Positions 23,141-35,500 of a stretch of DNA of 64,000 nucleotides are shown here, in pieces. The stretch is from NCBI GenBank assembly GCA_036365145.1, contig JAEOAD010000031.1, positions 9,024,001 to 9,088,000 of the forward strand. The letters are read 5' to 3'. The stretch comes from Orientallactaga sibirica (lineage: Eukaryota; Chordata; Mammalia; Rodentia; Dipodidae). How positions within the stretch are numbered: the stretch's first letter is position 1; every line of letters starts with the position of its first letter. Below the pieces are notes generated by a model. That model ran no database searches. It saw nothing but the letters and a program-made list of their open reading frames with translations, and was not told the origin of the DNA. A program made the position numbers and the translations under genes.

Positions 23141-25253
23141 GTTGGGTGTGCCTCAAAAAAATAAGGAAAGCAAGAGAGAAGAGACACAAATTAATAAAAT
23201 TAGAGACAAAAAAGGCATATTACAAGAGATACCAAAGAAATTCAGAAAACCATAAGAACATATTTTAAGAACATATATTCCACTAAGTTTTAAAATCTGA
23301 AAGAAAAGGATTATTTATATGACCTACCAAAATTAAATCAAAATGTGATAAACCATTGAAATAGATGTATAACAAGTATAGACATCCAGACAGATATAAA
23401 AATCTCCCAAATAAAACTGTTCATGCCAAGATGGATTCACTGGTGAGTTTTACCAGACTTTCATTAGTTAGAACTAAAAACAATATTCTCAAACTTTTCT
23501 GTAAAATAGAAAAGGAAGCAATACTACCAAACTCCTTCTATGAGTCTAGCATCACATCACCCTGATACCAAAACCAAAGACAGAACAAAAAAATAAAGAA
23601 AAAGAAAAGAAAATTACAAAGCAATCTCCCTCATGAATGTAGATGCAAAAATTCTCAACAAAATATTGGCAAACAGAATAAAAGAATATATCAAAAATAT
23701 CACACACCCAGACCAAGTAGACTTTATCCTAGAGATGCAGGGATGGTTCAACATACACAAATCAATAAATGTAATGCACTATATAAATAGACTGAAGGAA
23801 AAAAATCACATGATCACCTCAATAGAAACAGAAAAGCCATTCGACAAAATCGAACATCCCTTCATGGTAAAAGTATTTAAGAAACTGGGAATAGAAGGAA
23901 TATATTTCAACATAGTAAAGGTTATTTATGACAGACCTTCAGTCAACATAATACTAAATGGGGGAAATTTAAAGCTTTTTCACTAAAATCAGGAAGAATA
24001 TAAGGGTGTACACTGTCCCCAGTTTTATTTAATATAGTACTGGAAGTCTTAGCCATAGCAATAAGGCAAGAGACATAAATAAAAGGGATACAAATTAGAA
24101 AGGAAGAGACCAAACCACCATTATTTGTAGATGATAAGATTTTATACATAAGGGACCCTAAAGAATTAACCAGCAAACTGTTAGAGCTAATAAACACTTT
24201 TAGCAACATAGCAGGATACAAAATAACTGCACAGAAATCAATAGCTTTCCTATACACTAACAACAAACATGCAGAGGATGAAATCAGGGAATCACTCTCA
24301 TCCATAATTGCCTCAGAAAAATGAAGTACCTTGGAATAAACCTAACCAAGGAAGTGAAGGATCTCTACAATGAAAACTTTAAAACACTCAAGAGGGAAAT
24401 TACAGAAGAAACTAGGAACTGTATAAACATCCCATGTTCTTGGATCAGAAGAATCAATATTGTGAAAATGGCAATCTTATCAAAAGCAATCTACACATTT
24501 AATATAATCCCTATCAAAAGTCCAATGACTTTCTTCACAGAAATAGAAAAAAAAATCCTAAAATTAATTTGGAAGCACAAAAAAAACCTCGAATAGCCAA
24601 AACAATTTTAAGCAACAAAAAATAAGGTTGGCCTTATCACCATATGCAATTTTAAGCTATATTACAGAGACATTGTAAGAAAAACAGTATGGTACTGGCA
24701 CATAGATCAATGGAACAGAATAGAGGATGCTGATATAAATCCAGCTGTTTCAGCCATCTTATTTTTGACAAAAATTCCAAAAATATTCACTGAAGAAAAG
24801 TCAGCCTCTTTAACAAATGGTGCTGGGAAAACTGGATATCTGTATGTGCAAGGATGAAATTAGATCCTTGTCTCTCTCCAAGTACAAAAATCAAGTCCAA
24901 ATGGATCAAAGACCTTAATATTAGGCCTGAAACACTGCAACTGTTGGTGGAAAAAAGTAGAGGAAACACTTCAACATATTAGCATAGGCAATGACTTTCT
25001 AAATATAACCCAAGTTGCTCAACAATAAAACCACTAATCACCCACTCTGGGACCTCATGAAATAAAAAAGAAAAAGAAAAAGAAAACTTTTGTACAGCAA
25101 AGGATGCTGTGATTACAGCAATGAGGTAACCTATAGAATGAAAGAAAATCTTTGCCAACTATATATCTGACAGAAGATTAATATCTAGGATATACAAAGA
25201 ATGAGAAAACTAAATAATAAGAAATCAAACAAGCCAATTATAAATGGACTATG

Positions 25254-25487
25254 GGGTCTGGGGAAGATGGCTTAACAGTTAAGGTATTTTGCCTACAAAG
25301 CCGAAAGACTCTGGTTTGATTCCCTAGGACCTATGTAAGACAGATGCACAAGGAGGCACATGCATCTGGGGTTCATTTTCAGTGGCTGGAGGATCTGGCA
25401 TGCCCATTCTGTCTCTTTTTCTCACTCTATCTCTCTCTACCTCTTTCTCTCTCTCTCAAATAAATAAATAAATAACATTTTTAAAAT
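25254..25487 (+). repeat. tRNA-derived SINE inside LINE-1 ORF2, sense
   Basis: 'ggtctggggaagatggctta' head, B-box-like 'ggtttgattcc', CT-rich segment and (AAAT)n tail. The flanks 'aaatggactatggggtc' and 'aaatggactatggcact' show a target duplication including 'aaatggactatgg'. Confidence 0.9.
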
Positions 25488-25927
25488 GGACTATGGCACT
25501 AAAGAGAGAGTTCTCAAAAGAAAAATTACAGATGGCTTATAAGATGTTCTACATCCTTAGCCATCAGGTAAGTGCAAATTAAAATTTTGCGATTCTATCT
25601 CACTCCTGTCAAAATGGCTATCATGAAGAAAACCAATGACAATAAATATTGGTGAGTATGTGGGAAAATATGAACCCTTCTACACTGTTGATGGGAATGT
25701 AACCTAGTGCAGCCATTGTGTAAATCAGTGTGGTGGTTCCTGAGATAGCCAAAACTTGATTTACCATGTAATGCAGTGATTCTTCTCCTAGGCATATGTC
25801 CTGAAGATTCTTCTTACTATCTTAGAGATACTCACTCAACCATGTTTATTGCCACTCTATTCACAGTAGCTAGAAAATGGAGCCAGCCTGGATGTCCCTC
25901 AACTAATCAAGGGATAATGAAGACATA

Positions 25928-26309
25928 TGTATGGCACAATGCAGTTCAGGCCCTAGCCAGACCGCATGCTAAAAGAAACCAGGAAGTGGCTTCTGTGGAC
26001 ATGGCATCCTGCACAAGCTTGGCATGACAACAGCTATAGTCCCATCCTCACAAGCAACCTGCTGCAAGATGATCTGCCCAGAGACAGGCTGTCATTGGTC
26101 ACAAGAAGGGGACCACCCCATACAATGATTGGCCAGCCAAAATCTTTAAACTCCCTACACTTCCTTGAATAAACAAGTTTGCAGCAGCTTGCCCTCTGCC
26201 TGCTTCTACTCAACTCTGGGAGTCTGTATCATGACTCTGCGCCTCTCACCCCCTACTCAGCAGAGACCCCACATTCCCTCCTGGGCTGGCCCTAGGAGGG
26301 ACCCCAACA
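25928..26309 (+). repeat. Older LTR related to the provirus at 57-63 kb
   Basis: Starts TGTATGGCACAA and ends ACCCCAACA, exactly like the LTRs at 57,174 and 62,849, and aligns to them throughout with many substitutions. It contains a poly(A) signal AATAAA at 26,168-26,173. Length is 382 bp against 370. Confidence 0.9.
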
Positions 26310-26404
26310 TCTGGCACCCAAACAGAGACCCTCTGCCCCCCTCAGCATTGGTGAGATGCCCCCTCTTTGATCGTTGGAGAGTAGCCCCCTCAGTGTTGTC
26401 TTTC
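26310..26404 (+). mobile_element. PBS and leader fragment of a truncated retroviral copy
   Basis: Directly after the LTR lies a tRNA-Lys-type primer binding site, 'tggcacccaaacagagac' (26,312-26,329), then leader text sharing 'gagtagccccctcag' with 57,727-57,741. Retroviral homology stops near 26,400, where a LINE-1 3'-type repeat begins, so gag and beyond are missing. Confidence 0.8.
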
Positions 26405-26900
26405 AACAAGACAAGAAAAGATAGCTGACTCCCTGGCAGAAGATGATCACTCCAACACAGCAGCTAGGGTCCAAGTGAAACCACAAAGGAACTGGTGAAA
26501 TGAGTAAGAGTGCTGCTTCTGTGTCAAGCCTGACATCTGTCCAAAGGTGATGGAGACAGACACTGAGGATACTCAAATTTAACCAAAGTACCAATCCCAA
26601 AAATGCTGAAAGCGCAACACTAAAGTACACTTAAAGCACACCCACCAAGGCTCAGGGAATTATGTGGAAGAGGGGGGTGACAAGAATGTAAGAGCCACAG
26701 GGTGGGAGGAAATATCCAGAGGCATTGCCCCGCCCCATGACTGACTGTTGCTCTGACAACTCATAACCCACAACCCCATGGTGAATACCAGCAATTCCAC
26801 TAAGGAGGGCCCTCAGTGGAGTGGGGGGCAGGGAGGAGGGAAATGATGGTACCAACACATTATGTGTCCATACAAAGTTTCTACTTTAAAAAAAATACTA
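26405..26900 (+). repeat. LINE-1 3' UTR-type repeat
   Basis: Second copy of the repeat at 2,056-2,560, co-linear with it, ending 'gatggtaccaacacattatg', 'tacaaagtttctacttt' and an A run. Homology to the other copy starts sharply at 'tcaacaagaca', next to the retroviral fragment. Confidence 0.6.
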
Positions 26901-26905
26901 AATAG

Positions 26906-27113
26906 AGCTGGGGAGATGCTACCATGGTTAAAGGTTCTTGCTTTCAAAGCCTATAAGCTTATTATGTTCAGTTACCCAGTACCCACATATAGCCAGATGC
27001 ACAAAAGTGGGACATGTGCCTACAGGTAGTTTGCTATGTCAAGAGGCTCTGTTGCACTCATTCACTCTCTCAGTCTCCCTCATTCTCTCTGTGTGAAATG
27101 AATAAATTCAATC
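26906..27113 (+). repeat. tRNA-derived SINE, sense, diverged
   Basis: 'gagctggggagatgctacca' head and CT-rich tail, ending 'aaatgaataaattcaat'. Confidence 0.75.
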
Positions 27114-27124
27114 AAATAATAAAA

Positions 27125-27350
27125 AATATTGAATTCAGCCCATTGGGACCTGGTGGCAAAGGCCTAATATTTCCAGTTATTTGGGGGACCAAGTCAGGAG
27201 GGTTGAGAGTTCAAGGCTTGCCTGGAATATAGTTTAATTTCTAGACCGCCCTGAGTAAGAGTGAGACCACATCTCCAACTAAAAATTGAAATGAATTCTG
27301 GAGATGTACCTCAGTAGTAAACTGCTTGCAATTGGTTCAATTCCCAATAC
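27125..27350 (+). repeat. Old B1-like SINE plus ID-like piece, sense
   Basis: 'ggcaaaggcctaatatttcc' through 'agagtgagaccacatctcc' is a diverged B1. 'tctggagatgtacctcagta' to 'ggttcaattcccaatac' is an ID/B4-like tRNA-derived piece. Confidence 0.5.
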
Positions 27351-27579
27351 TCCAAAATAGATAACTGTATAGAAAGATAATGTCCTCTATATATTCAAAC
27401 AAATGTTTATTTTTTCAAACTGAGAAAAACATAAATAAGCAATTCACAAAGATAATTGGTAATCTAGAAAAAATAATAAATTAAATATTTTGTGTATAAA
27501 ATGTAATATAATCAAGTATTGTAACATTAAGTTTTTTATCATATTCATCACAACTAGTGAATATAGAAAGAACATTTTT

Positions 27580-27833
27580 GGGGGAGAGAGACAGAGAGAG
27601 AGAGAGAGAGAAGGAGAGGAAGACAGATAGAGATGGGCACGCCTCTCTCAGCTGCTGTGAACAAAATCCAGATGCGTGCACCCCTTTGTGGTCAAGTGCA
27701 GCATTGTGCCCTTGCATCACTTTGCATCTGGCTAAACATGGGACCTGGAGATTGGAACTGCTGGAGATTGGAACCAGCGTTCTTAGGCGTAGGAGGCAGG
27801 AGCCTTAACCGCTAAGTCATCTCTCCAGCCCCA
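27580..27833 (-). repeat. tRNA-derived SINE, long subfamily, antisense, 13-bp target duplication
   Basis: Flanked by 'aaagaacattttt' at 27,567-27,579 and 27,834-27,846. It carries a tandem duplication in the B-box region ('gagattggaactgctg' then 'gagattggaacc') shared with the copies at 51,648 and 52,978. Confidence 0.92.
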
Positions 27834-27954
27834 AAAGAACATTTTTAAGGGGTATTTCGGGGCCCATATATAACTTGAAAATGCTGATTGTTACAATAAC
27901 GCATGGAAACAAATTATTAGGGGAGTAGAGAATTCTTGGGTCACATTTTATTAT

Positions 27955-28103
27955 TATTTTTTTATGATAGGGTTTCACTCTATAGCCCTGGATGGCCTAG
28001 AATTAGCTATGTCAGCCAGGCTAGCCTCAAACTCATGACTGTTTTCCTGCCCCTGCTTCCCCAGCATGGAAATTACAGGCATGTGCCACCATATCTGAAC
28101 TCT
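27955..28103 (-). repeat. B1-like SINE, antisense, diverged
   Basis: 'gatagggtttcactctatag' to 'ggcatgtgccaccatatctg' on the plus strand. Confidence 0.65.
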
Positions 28104-28235
28104 CTCTTAAAATATAGTCGATGCTTACCATCAGCTCATAATGCCATAAATTTATTTTCCTTTTGAGAAATGTGTATTTCCCTGGTTTATAAGTCTATAT
28201 TTGTTAAACAAGAAAATTTTTAAAAATTGTTTAAA

Positions 28236-28446
28236 ATATATTTTATTTTTTATTTATTTATTTATTTATTTATTTATTTGGGAGAGGGGGAGAGAATGGG
28301 CATGCCAGGGCCTCCAGCCACTGCAAACGAACTCCAGATGCATGCGCCCCCTTGTGCATCTGGCTTACGTGGGCCCTGGATAATCGAACTGAGATCCTTT
28401 GGCTTTGCAGGCAAATGCCTTAACTGCTAAGCCATCTCTCCAACCC
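28236..28446 (-). repeat. tRNA-derived SINE, short subfamily, antisense
   Basis: (TTTA)n start, 'actgcaaacgaactccagat' core, 'ccatctctccaaccc' end. Confidence 0.88.
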
Positions 28447-29365
28447 ATGTTTTGTTTTTTAACTGGAGAATTTTTCCATGTTTTGATAATTAAGTTTATT
28501 TGTTTTTCTGGATCCTTACTTAAAATATCATTTCTTACTATATGGCTTTATATTATTCTTAATATTCTTAAAAATAGTGACTAATCAGTATTAGATAGAA
28601 CAACAGTTTACAACACCTAAAGATTATAGTATAATACAGAAAAAAACATGAAGAAACTAAATAAATTATACATTATGTTTAGTCATATCCATTTATTTTA
28701 TCTTTTTACTTTTTATTATCATCTCTCTTTTAGAGCATTAACTAATCATCTACATTACTGCTTTAATTTTCTACTGTGTTAATTTCATTCTTTGTAGCTT
28801 TTTGACATATTCTGTCAGTTTAATTACTTTTAAAATTCCTCTTAAATTCTTTCTGCAAATTTATATTTTTTATACAATCATGATTTTAGCTTTTATTGAG
28901 AATACCAATTTAAAAAATATATATATCCTAAAACATCAAAACCAAGATAATTCGAACTTCTTTCTAAATTCTCTGAATGTCTGTGTAGCGGTAAAAGTGG
29001 ATATCACGTAAGTATGCAACCTAAAGAGACATGAAAGTCTCATAAATGTTAACCTGATGCAGTTCTATGGTAGCAAGACAGGGTCATTTAAAGTCATCTG
29101 CATCTCATTCTTTGCATGAAACCTTCAACCCAGCGTTCTCCCTTTCAGCTGCTCTCCCTGCTTCTGATCTGACATGTGCAGGCCAGTGTACTCTTGTCCA
29201 CTCCAACACACTCTCCATGCCCTTCAAAACCAAGCGGATAGAGAAATACAGAGATAGATAAAACATCCAATCAATAAATGGGCTTATAAACTGAATAGAT
29301 CATTCTTAAAATAAACCATGCAAAAGGCTAATAAATACACGAAAAAAAAAATTCTTTAATACCCT
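28447..29365. other. AT-rich unique sequence, no gene seen
   Basis: Very AT-rich, with a 69-codon frame at 28,802-29,011 that has no family resemblance. Confidence 0.5.
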
Positions 29366-29870
29366 TAGCTATTATGGAAACACAAATTAAAACTCTTTTG
29401 AGATTCCATCTCACCCTAGTCAAAATGGTTATTATCATTACAGGTGACCACAGATCCTGGTGAGGGTGTAAGAAAAGAGGAATCCTTATACACTATTAGT
29501 AGGAATTTAAACTAGTACAGCCTGTTTGGAAAGCAGCATGGAAGTTTCTCAAAAGACTAAAAATAGAACTACCCTATGACCCAGCTTTTGGGTGTACAGC
29601 CAAAGGATTCTATGTCAGCTTACAGTAAGAATGCTTGCATGTCTGTGTCCATGTTTACTGCTGTACTGTTCACAGTCATTAGGAAATGGAAGCAGTCTAG
29701 ACATCCATCAACAGATGAACAGATAAAGAAAATGCAGTATATATACAATGGAAATTTTATGACATTTGCAAGAAAATTAATGGAAGCAGAAATAATTGTT
29801 TAACAAAATAAGCCAGTCTTGGAAAGACAAATAACTGCATGTTTTCTTTTATAGGCAAAACCTAGATAAA

Positions 29871-29917
<47 letters not shown>

Positions 29918-30130
29918 TTAAATCTGTGTGCAAGTATAGGTCATGAAACTAGAAATAGGATTATGAGAAGGGAGAAAGAGATCTTAAGTGGGGGAGGAAA
30001 AGATAATAGAATACATGTGAAAGTAGAAGTAGAAGGTAGAACTATTTGGGGGAAAGAAAGAAATGGGCAACATTCATTATTTTGAATACTAACATAAAAA
30101 TTAATAAAAATATAAATAACTAAAAGGGAA
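29366..30130 (+). repeat. LINE-1 3' end, sense, with internal (TG)n
   Basis: 'ctattatggaaacacaaatt' to 'ggaaatggaagcagtctaga' is the conserved C-terminal end of LINE-1 ORF2 with broken frames. It runs through a (TG)n at 29,873-29,915 into 3' UTR text and an A-rich end. Confidence 0.75.
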
Positions 30131-30429
30131 AAATAAATAGATGTGATAATGATTCCTTTTTGTAGGGGGCTGATGGCAAGGTGGAAGTGTGACTTTAGGA
30201 TTTGGTGGCCACCACACAAGATATCTGATTCTGGAGTGCCAAGTAGAAACAGGTAAAGACCTTGGTTTTCCTCTTGTCACTTCCTCCTTGTTGCTATTTA
30301 AGTGGACTGGCTAGGAGCAGCAACTTTTTAGTGAATCAATTCTCTGATTCTATAGAGAACTTCTCCCATAGTGAGAAAATTTCTGCTGAGCTGCTGTAGC
30401 TTCTGATGATGTTGTGAATTTTTTTTTAA
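30131..30429. other. Unique sequence
   Basis: Nothing recognised. Confidence 0.4.
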
Positions 30430-31143
30430 TGCATATGTGTGTGTTCATGTGCACATGTTGGGGATGCCTGTGGAGGCAGAGAACAATCATTGTTGTTGTT
30501 CCTCTGCAATTCTATCTACTATATTTTTGTTTTATTAGAAACAGAATCTCTCATTGAGTTGGAGCATGCTAATTAAGATAGGTGAATGGACAGAGAGCTT
30601 AGGCTCCTCCTGTTTCTGCTTCTCTTTCAGTGTTAGAATTACAAGCATGTGCACTGTAGCAGACAGCTTCAGGTTCGCTGAGATGAACTTCCAGACCAGG
30701 CACAGTTATGGAGGAAGGGATATTATTTATTGAAACTTACAGATCCAGGGGAAGTTCCATAAAGGCAGGAAAAGCAGCCTGCTCTTCACAGGGCCAAACA
30801 GAGAGAGAGAAAGCCAACCAGCCACCACAGCACACAGAGCAAAACACTACAGCCAAAAGGTCACACAGCACACTTCAGGAACTCCTGCTAGGCACATTTG
30901 CATATCTTTACAATGGACTCTCAAACCATCACCACACCTTAAGACTGGGGCCCCCAGTGACCTTGCCTCTAGCAAGGTGATTGCAGATGCAAACTATAAG
31001 TAATAAACCACTGAATATATTGGGGGACATATATTCAAACTACCACATGCACCTATGCCTAGAATTTTTACACAGATCCTGGGAATCAAACTGAGGTCTT
31101 CATGCTTATGAAGCGAACACTTACTGAGCTATTCCCCAACACA
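30430..31143 (-). repeat. B4-like SINE, antisense, split by an LTR
   Basis: 30,530-30,654 ends 'gaattacaagcatgtgcac'. 31,048-31,143 resumes 'tgcacctatgcc' and then 'cctgggaatcaaactgaggt' and 'actgagctattccccaaca'. Together they have the B1-plus-ID-like order of a B4 SINE in reverse. The LTR between them is listed separately. Confidence 0.6.
30655..31047 (-). mobile_element. Antisense solo LTR with 5-bp target duplication
   Basis: On the plus strand it starts TGTAGCAGAC and ends CTACCACA, flanked by 'tgcac' at 30,650-30,654 and 31,048-31,052. Reverse-complement homologue of 20,960-21,296, with about 55 extra bases near its minus-strand 5' end. Confidence 0.85.
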
Positions 31144-32334
31144 AATGTCATGATGTTTTGTTTTGACCACATTGATTTAGAAGGGAAGGAGAATTCATTC
31201 CACATCAACTGAATCAGAAACTCTGGGTCTGGCTTTAACAAGCCCTCCAGGTAGTTCTGGAACATGTCAATGCTTGATCAGCACTATGTTAGTGAATAGA
31301 GCCTTGCTATAGTCCATACATTGTGAGCACAAGTTGTGAGCCCAGAACATCTTCTGACAACCCAGCAGTTAAGAACACAAAATAAAAATAATGGATGGTT
31401 TCACTGTTTATTTAATCATTCACTCAACTTGTGTGTCCAGTCATGAACTCAGAGCTGGAAAAACAACAGAATATCTCCCATTCTGGTGATAGATGAGAAC
31501 TTATATAAACTACTCAATTACAAAATATTTTGACATGCTTGGCCTGTGAAAGAGAGCCATGACAAAATTAAAATGACTTTGAGGAAGTAGAAAAATCCTC
31601 AGAAAGAAGAAAATATTTCAGAATGTGGCTGCTGATACAAAGAAGTCAAGGCTAGTGCAAGTTAAGAAAGCAAAAAGCATATGGGGTTAAGTGCAAGCTC
31701 CAGGAAGGTTACAGAATCTGGTATTACTGTCAGAGGGGCAACATGATTAGAAACAATGGACTGTAGAGTCAGAGAACGTAGCATAGATTAGAATTCAGGG
31801 CCTCCAGGAGAGCACAGTGAAAAAGCAAGATGAATGGTCCTGACAAGTAGTTCCAGCACAATCAGACCCTCCCCATGCATTCTTAAAGTGACAGTGGTGA
31901 CCTATGGGACACCGCATTTTAACAGAGCCATGCCATGAGGTCTGAGTCTATGTTCTCTTGCCTCTGAGCTCTCTAATACCTGGAGCTCTTCTCTGGGAAT
32001 AAAGAAATTCTGAAAATTTGCAGTAGGTCATGGAATTTGGCAATAGGAAGGGGAATCCTACATTTGATTTACGGTGTCTTTATGTATTCACATGTATGAA
32101 GTTTGGAGCAGACTGTCTTAGATGCAAGGGTCTAGCATAGCTTGATGTATAAATTAACTCTTTCTTCATAACAAGTGTCTTGGGGATTTTTGAGCAATAA
32201 CTTTGAACTTCTCAAATGCATTAAGATTTTTAAAACTATTAGCCTATCTTAATGATAAATAATAACTAATTTCAATATATTTTCATGCACAAGTAGCTTT
32301 TTCATACTCTCTCCAGAATTAGGTTTTTTTGTTT
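31144..32334. other. Unique sequence, no gene seen
   Basis: No repeat or exon recognised over about 1.2 kb. Confidence 0.5.
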
Positions 32335-32530
32335 GTTTGTTTGTTTAAGTTTTTTTTTGAAAGACAGAAAGAGAGTGAGTATGGTTGAGCCAGGACCTCC
32401 AGCCACTTCAAATGAACTCCAGATGCATGTACCACTTTTGCATATGGCTTTGCATGGATACTGGAAAATTGAACCTGGGCCTCAGGCTTGGCAATTGAGC
32501 ACCCTTAACCTCTGAGCCATCTCTCTAGGG
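32335..32530 (-). repeat. tRNA-derived SINE, antisense, diverged
   Basis: 'tttttttgaaagacagaaag', 'tcaaatgaactccagatgca' and 'gagccatctctctaggg' on the plus strand. Confidence 0.75.
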
Positions 32531-35500
32531 TCCCAGCATTAGTATTATTAAGTGGACTTACGTAACTGAAGAGTTTTATGGTACTCAAAATGGCAAACTA
32601 TGCAGACACCAGTGCCAAGTGGACAGTCAGTATGAGAGAAGCTGTTTTCTACAATTTTGATGCATGGCTTCTAAAGACCGAAGAAAATAAACTAGCCATT
32701 TAATGTTTGGGCCCAGAGAGCATTACCAGGTGTGTATTTGGCTCCGGAGAATGGCTCTGGGGCTATCAGATGAGTATTAAGCTATCTTGAATGCCAGGCA
32801 TTACTCTAGAAAGTGTCTCATCTGCCAACCCATGCAGTCTTCACTCAGTGAGAAGATTAGAAGCAAAGAATTAACATCACCACATTAAGATGAAAAAATG
32901 GATGTGTAAAAAGATTTAGCAACTTATTTCAAATATCACATAGCTAATAGGGGTGGAATCAAATTTGAAACCAGGCACCCTACATGCCAGCAGCTTCTAC
33001 TAACTCACCATCTGCCTCCCCAAATTCTTTCCACCAGCATATCTTCTGTTTTCCTCTATGCACTTAGCCCTGCCTAAGTGGCTAAAGGGGTCTCTTCCCA
33101 CACACTTCAAGAGCCAGAGTAACCAACTTTAGTAGTTTCACAAAATATATAGGAATCAGGTTTCAGTGACTAAATGACTGGCAATTTACACAGCGAAGAA
33201 ACATTAAATCCTTCCTTTTCTGGGATTCAGGGGAGGACAGGCCTTCTCTTTGCCAACCAAAAAACAAAGCGGTTTCTCATTTCTCCGAGGCTGCATTTGG
33301 AAGCTGAGGCTTCTGAGCTACAGGAAACCCAGATGAGCAAAGTTCCAAGTTCCTACCACACAGAGAAAGCAGACTCAGCAATCTCGCAGGGGCTGCCTCA
33401 TTCTCAGTGGGCAAGCTTCCCAAGCCCAGCAGCAACATCTGGAATTGGATGCAAGCTCAGGAAAGGCATGGTCAGAGGAAGGGGCAGGCCATCATTCATG
33501 TACTCATTCACTCAACCTCTATTGTGGCAGGTTGGTAAAAGAGGAAGCAACAGTAGGAAAGGCCAGAAGTTCCCTGAGCTGACCAGGAGCCAGTATTGTA
33601 AGAAGGATGCAGTGCCAGGTGGAGAGGAGGGGAAGAGGGGGCCACATAAGTTAGTCAAGGCTGCTGGAAAGATTCACAAGTTCATAATGTGGACATAGAC
33701 AGTCAGGGCCACTCACAGGACACAGTGGTTACAGACAGCAACCCAGGATTAAATCTGCAGAGGCTTGAAGCTCAGAGGTAGAAAGAAGATGACAGTCTGA
33801 ACTGGAGTTCACAGCTTTTTTGGTCCAGCATGTACAGAATCTTCAGCATGCCTGCAAAGCAGACCTCTTAGTTGAAGACAAGATCTGATGAAGGAGCTTG
33901 GGGGGAAGGTGATAAAGGGCAGCATGCCAGGCAATATGAGTAGCTCTCTAGGTACCTTGATTTCGGAAAGTGTATACATTTTGTTCTGTCACATGGTGCC
34001 ATGCAGATTCACCATGCCATAGCATCCAAACTGATACTCCAAGGACTTGTGAAATCTCATCTAATCCATACTAGAGATGCCAAAAAGATTAGCAGGCAGA
34101 TGTCACATGAGGTAAGGCCCGCTGAAAAGTCGTGCCCACTAACATATCCAGATCATAAACACTACCCATTGGAGCACGCTTTCTTTAGAAATTTTTTTTT
34201 TAATTAATGTCCATTTGCCAAGTCACAAAACAGAGTTAAGTCTCTGTTCTGCTACTCCACAAATGAAAAAAAGCATTCCCAACATTGAAGATTTCCCTCT
34301 ACAATTTATCAAAAGAGAATAAAAAGTGTGTTTCTTATCTTAGATTTGGAGATAAAGAACCCTTTTTTCTCTGTATGTATAATTTTAAAATTTTACCATA
34401 TTCTAAGAATAACAAAATCTCAGAGACCAAGACTTAAAAATACAGCCGCCCTAGGCCAAGCAGTGTTGTCCAAATGGAAGGACCACAAAGCCCCATCTCA
34501 GCTGGCCTGAAGTGGTGTCTCTTATACACCTGCCATAGTGGCTGAACCCTGGTGTGACCACCATTGTTAGATCTCTGCTCTTCATGTCCTCTGGGGGTCC
34601 TTCTCTCCTCATTCCAAGGAGAATGTCCCTAAACACACCTGCCAGTGTTTATTTGTGACAAGGTTTCATTGTCTATGCATCCTAGCCCAACTATTTTCAC
34701 TCACAGAACAATCCACATGAAATTGTAAGAAACTGAGATCCGAGAAATTGGGCTTCAAAGATTGCTGGGAATTCTGAGTCTTAGAGTACTCAGCCCCTCC
34801 AGAAGCCATGTTGTCTAGCACATGCTCACAGAAAGTAAAACACTGAGAGAGAATGCTGCCCACTATATCTTCCACTTTGCCTCCTCTTCTCTTCTTAGCC
34901 TGCCTTTCCAAACCACCTGGGGACTCCTATCCGGCAGAGTCTTGTTTTTTGCAGAGTCTATCTCTGAGCCTTCTTGGGTGCCCCATGCTATCCTCACCAG
35001 GGAGATCAACAGAAAGCAGACACACAGATCACAACAGTGAGGCAGCTCTCTTCTCATCTACAGCTCCCAAGGCAGAGGCTGCTTCGTGGCTCTAGCCTTG
35101 CCTGGTCCTTAGGAGAACACAGCTTTCAGAGTCACCTCACAAATGGTTCCAGATGAGTGTTTCTTTCTTGTTAATGTACCACGGTAGGAGGAGGTGGCCA
35201 GGGGAAAGATGTTAACAAAGAGATCCAGGCTTGGGAGGCAAAGACTCAAGGGAACTGGAGGGAGGATGAAAGGACAGGATTTAGACGCTTGCCTGGTTAA
35301 GGCAATCAATTTTAGCCGCAATAATAAAATAACACAGAGGGAAAAAAGCAGACGTGACAGAAGTGATGAAATGGAAATGAATCCTCATTACCTTGCTGAT
35401 GAGAAGGACACAGCTGCTGCCATTACAGCATCTCATATCAGATTGTATCATGTGTGCTGGGCAAGGAAGGGGAAGCAGGGAGAAGCGGGTTGATCATGCT

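Larger units (their letters stand above)
21700..25927 (+). pseudogene. LINE-1 ORF2 remnant (endonuclease, RT, C-terminus)
   Basis: ORF2 encodes the endonuclease and reverse transcriptase that nick the target and prime on it. Endonuclease text spans about 21,745-22,560 (for example GVVILISDKIYFKP). RT text spans about 23,500-24,160, with an FVDD catalytic box at 24,124-24,135, and the RT thumb and C-terminal region run to about 25,925. Numerous stops and frameshifts break it; the longest clean frames are about 91-117 codons. Two SINEs (22,879-23,140 and 25,254-25,487) sit inside, and a retroviral LTR fragment abuts the 3' end. It is a long-dead copy, in the same orientation as the ORF1 and 5' UTR pieces upstream, so probably one former full-length element. 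Confidence 0.85.

Noticed and set aside
33174..33698. 174-codon open frame as a host gene
   Set aside because: No recognisable domain, no splice or promoter context, and a frame of this length is plausible by chance in 64 kb of six-frame sequence.
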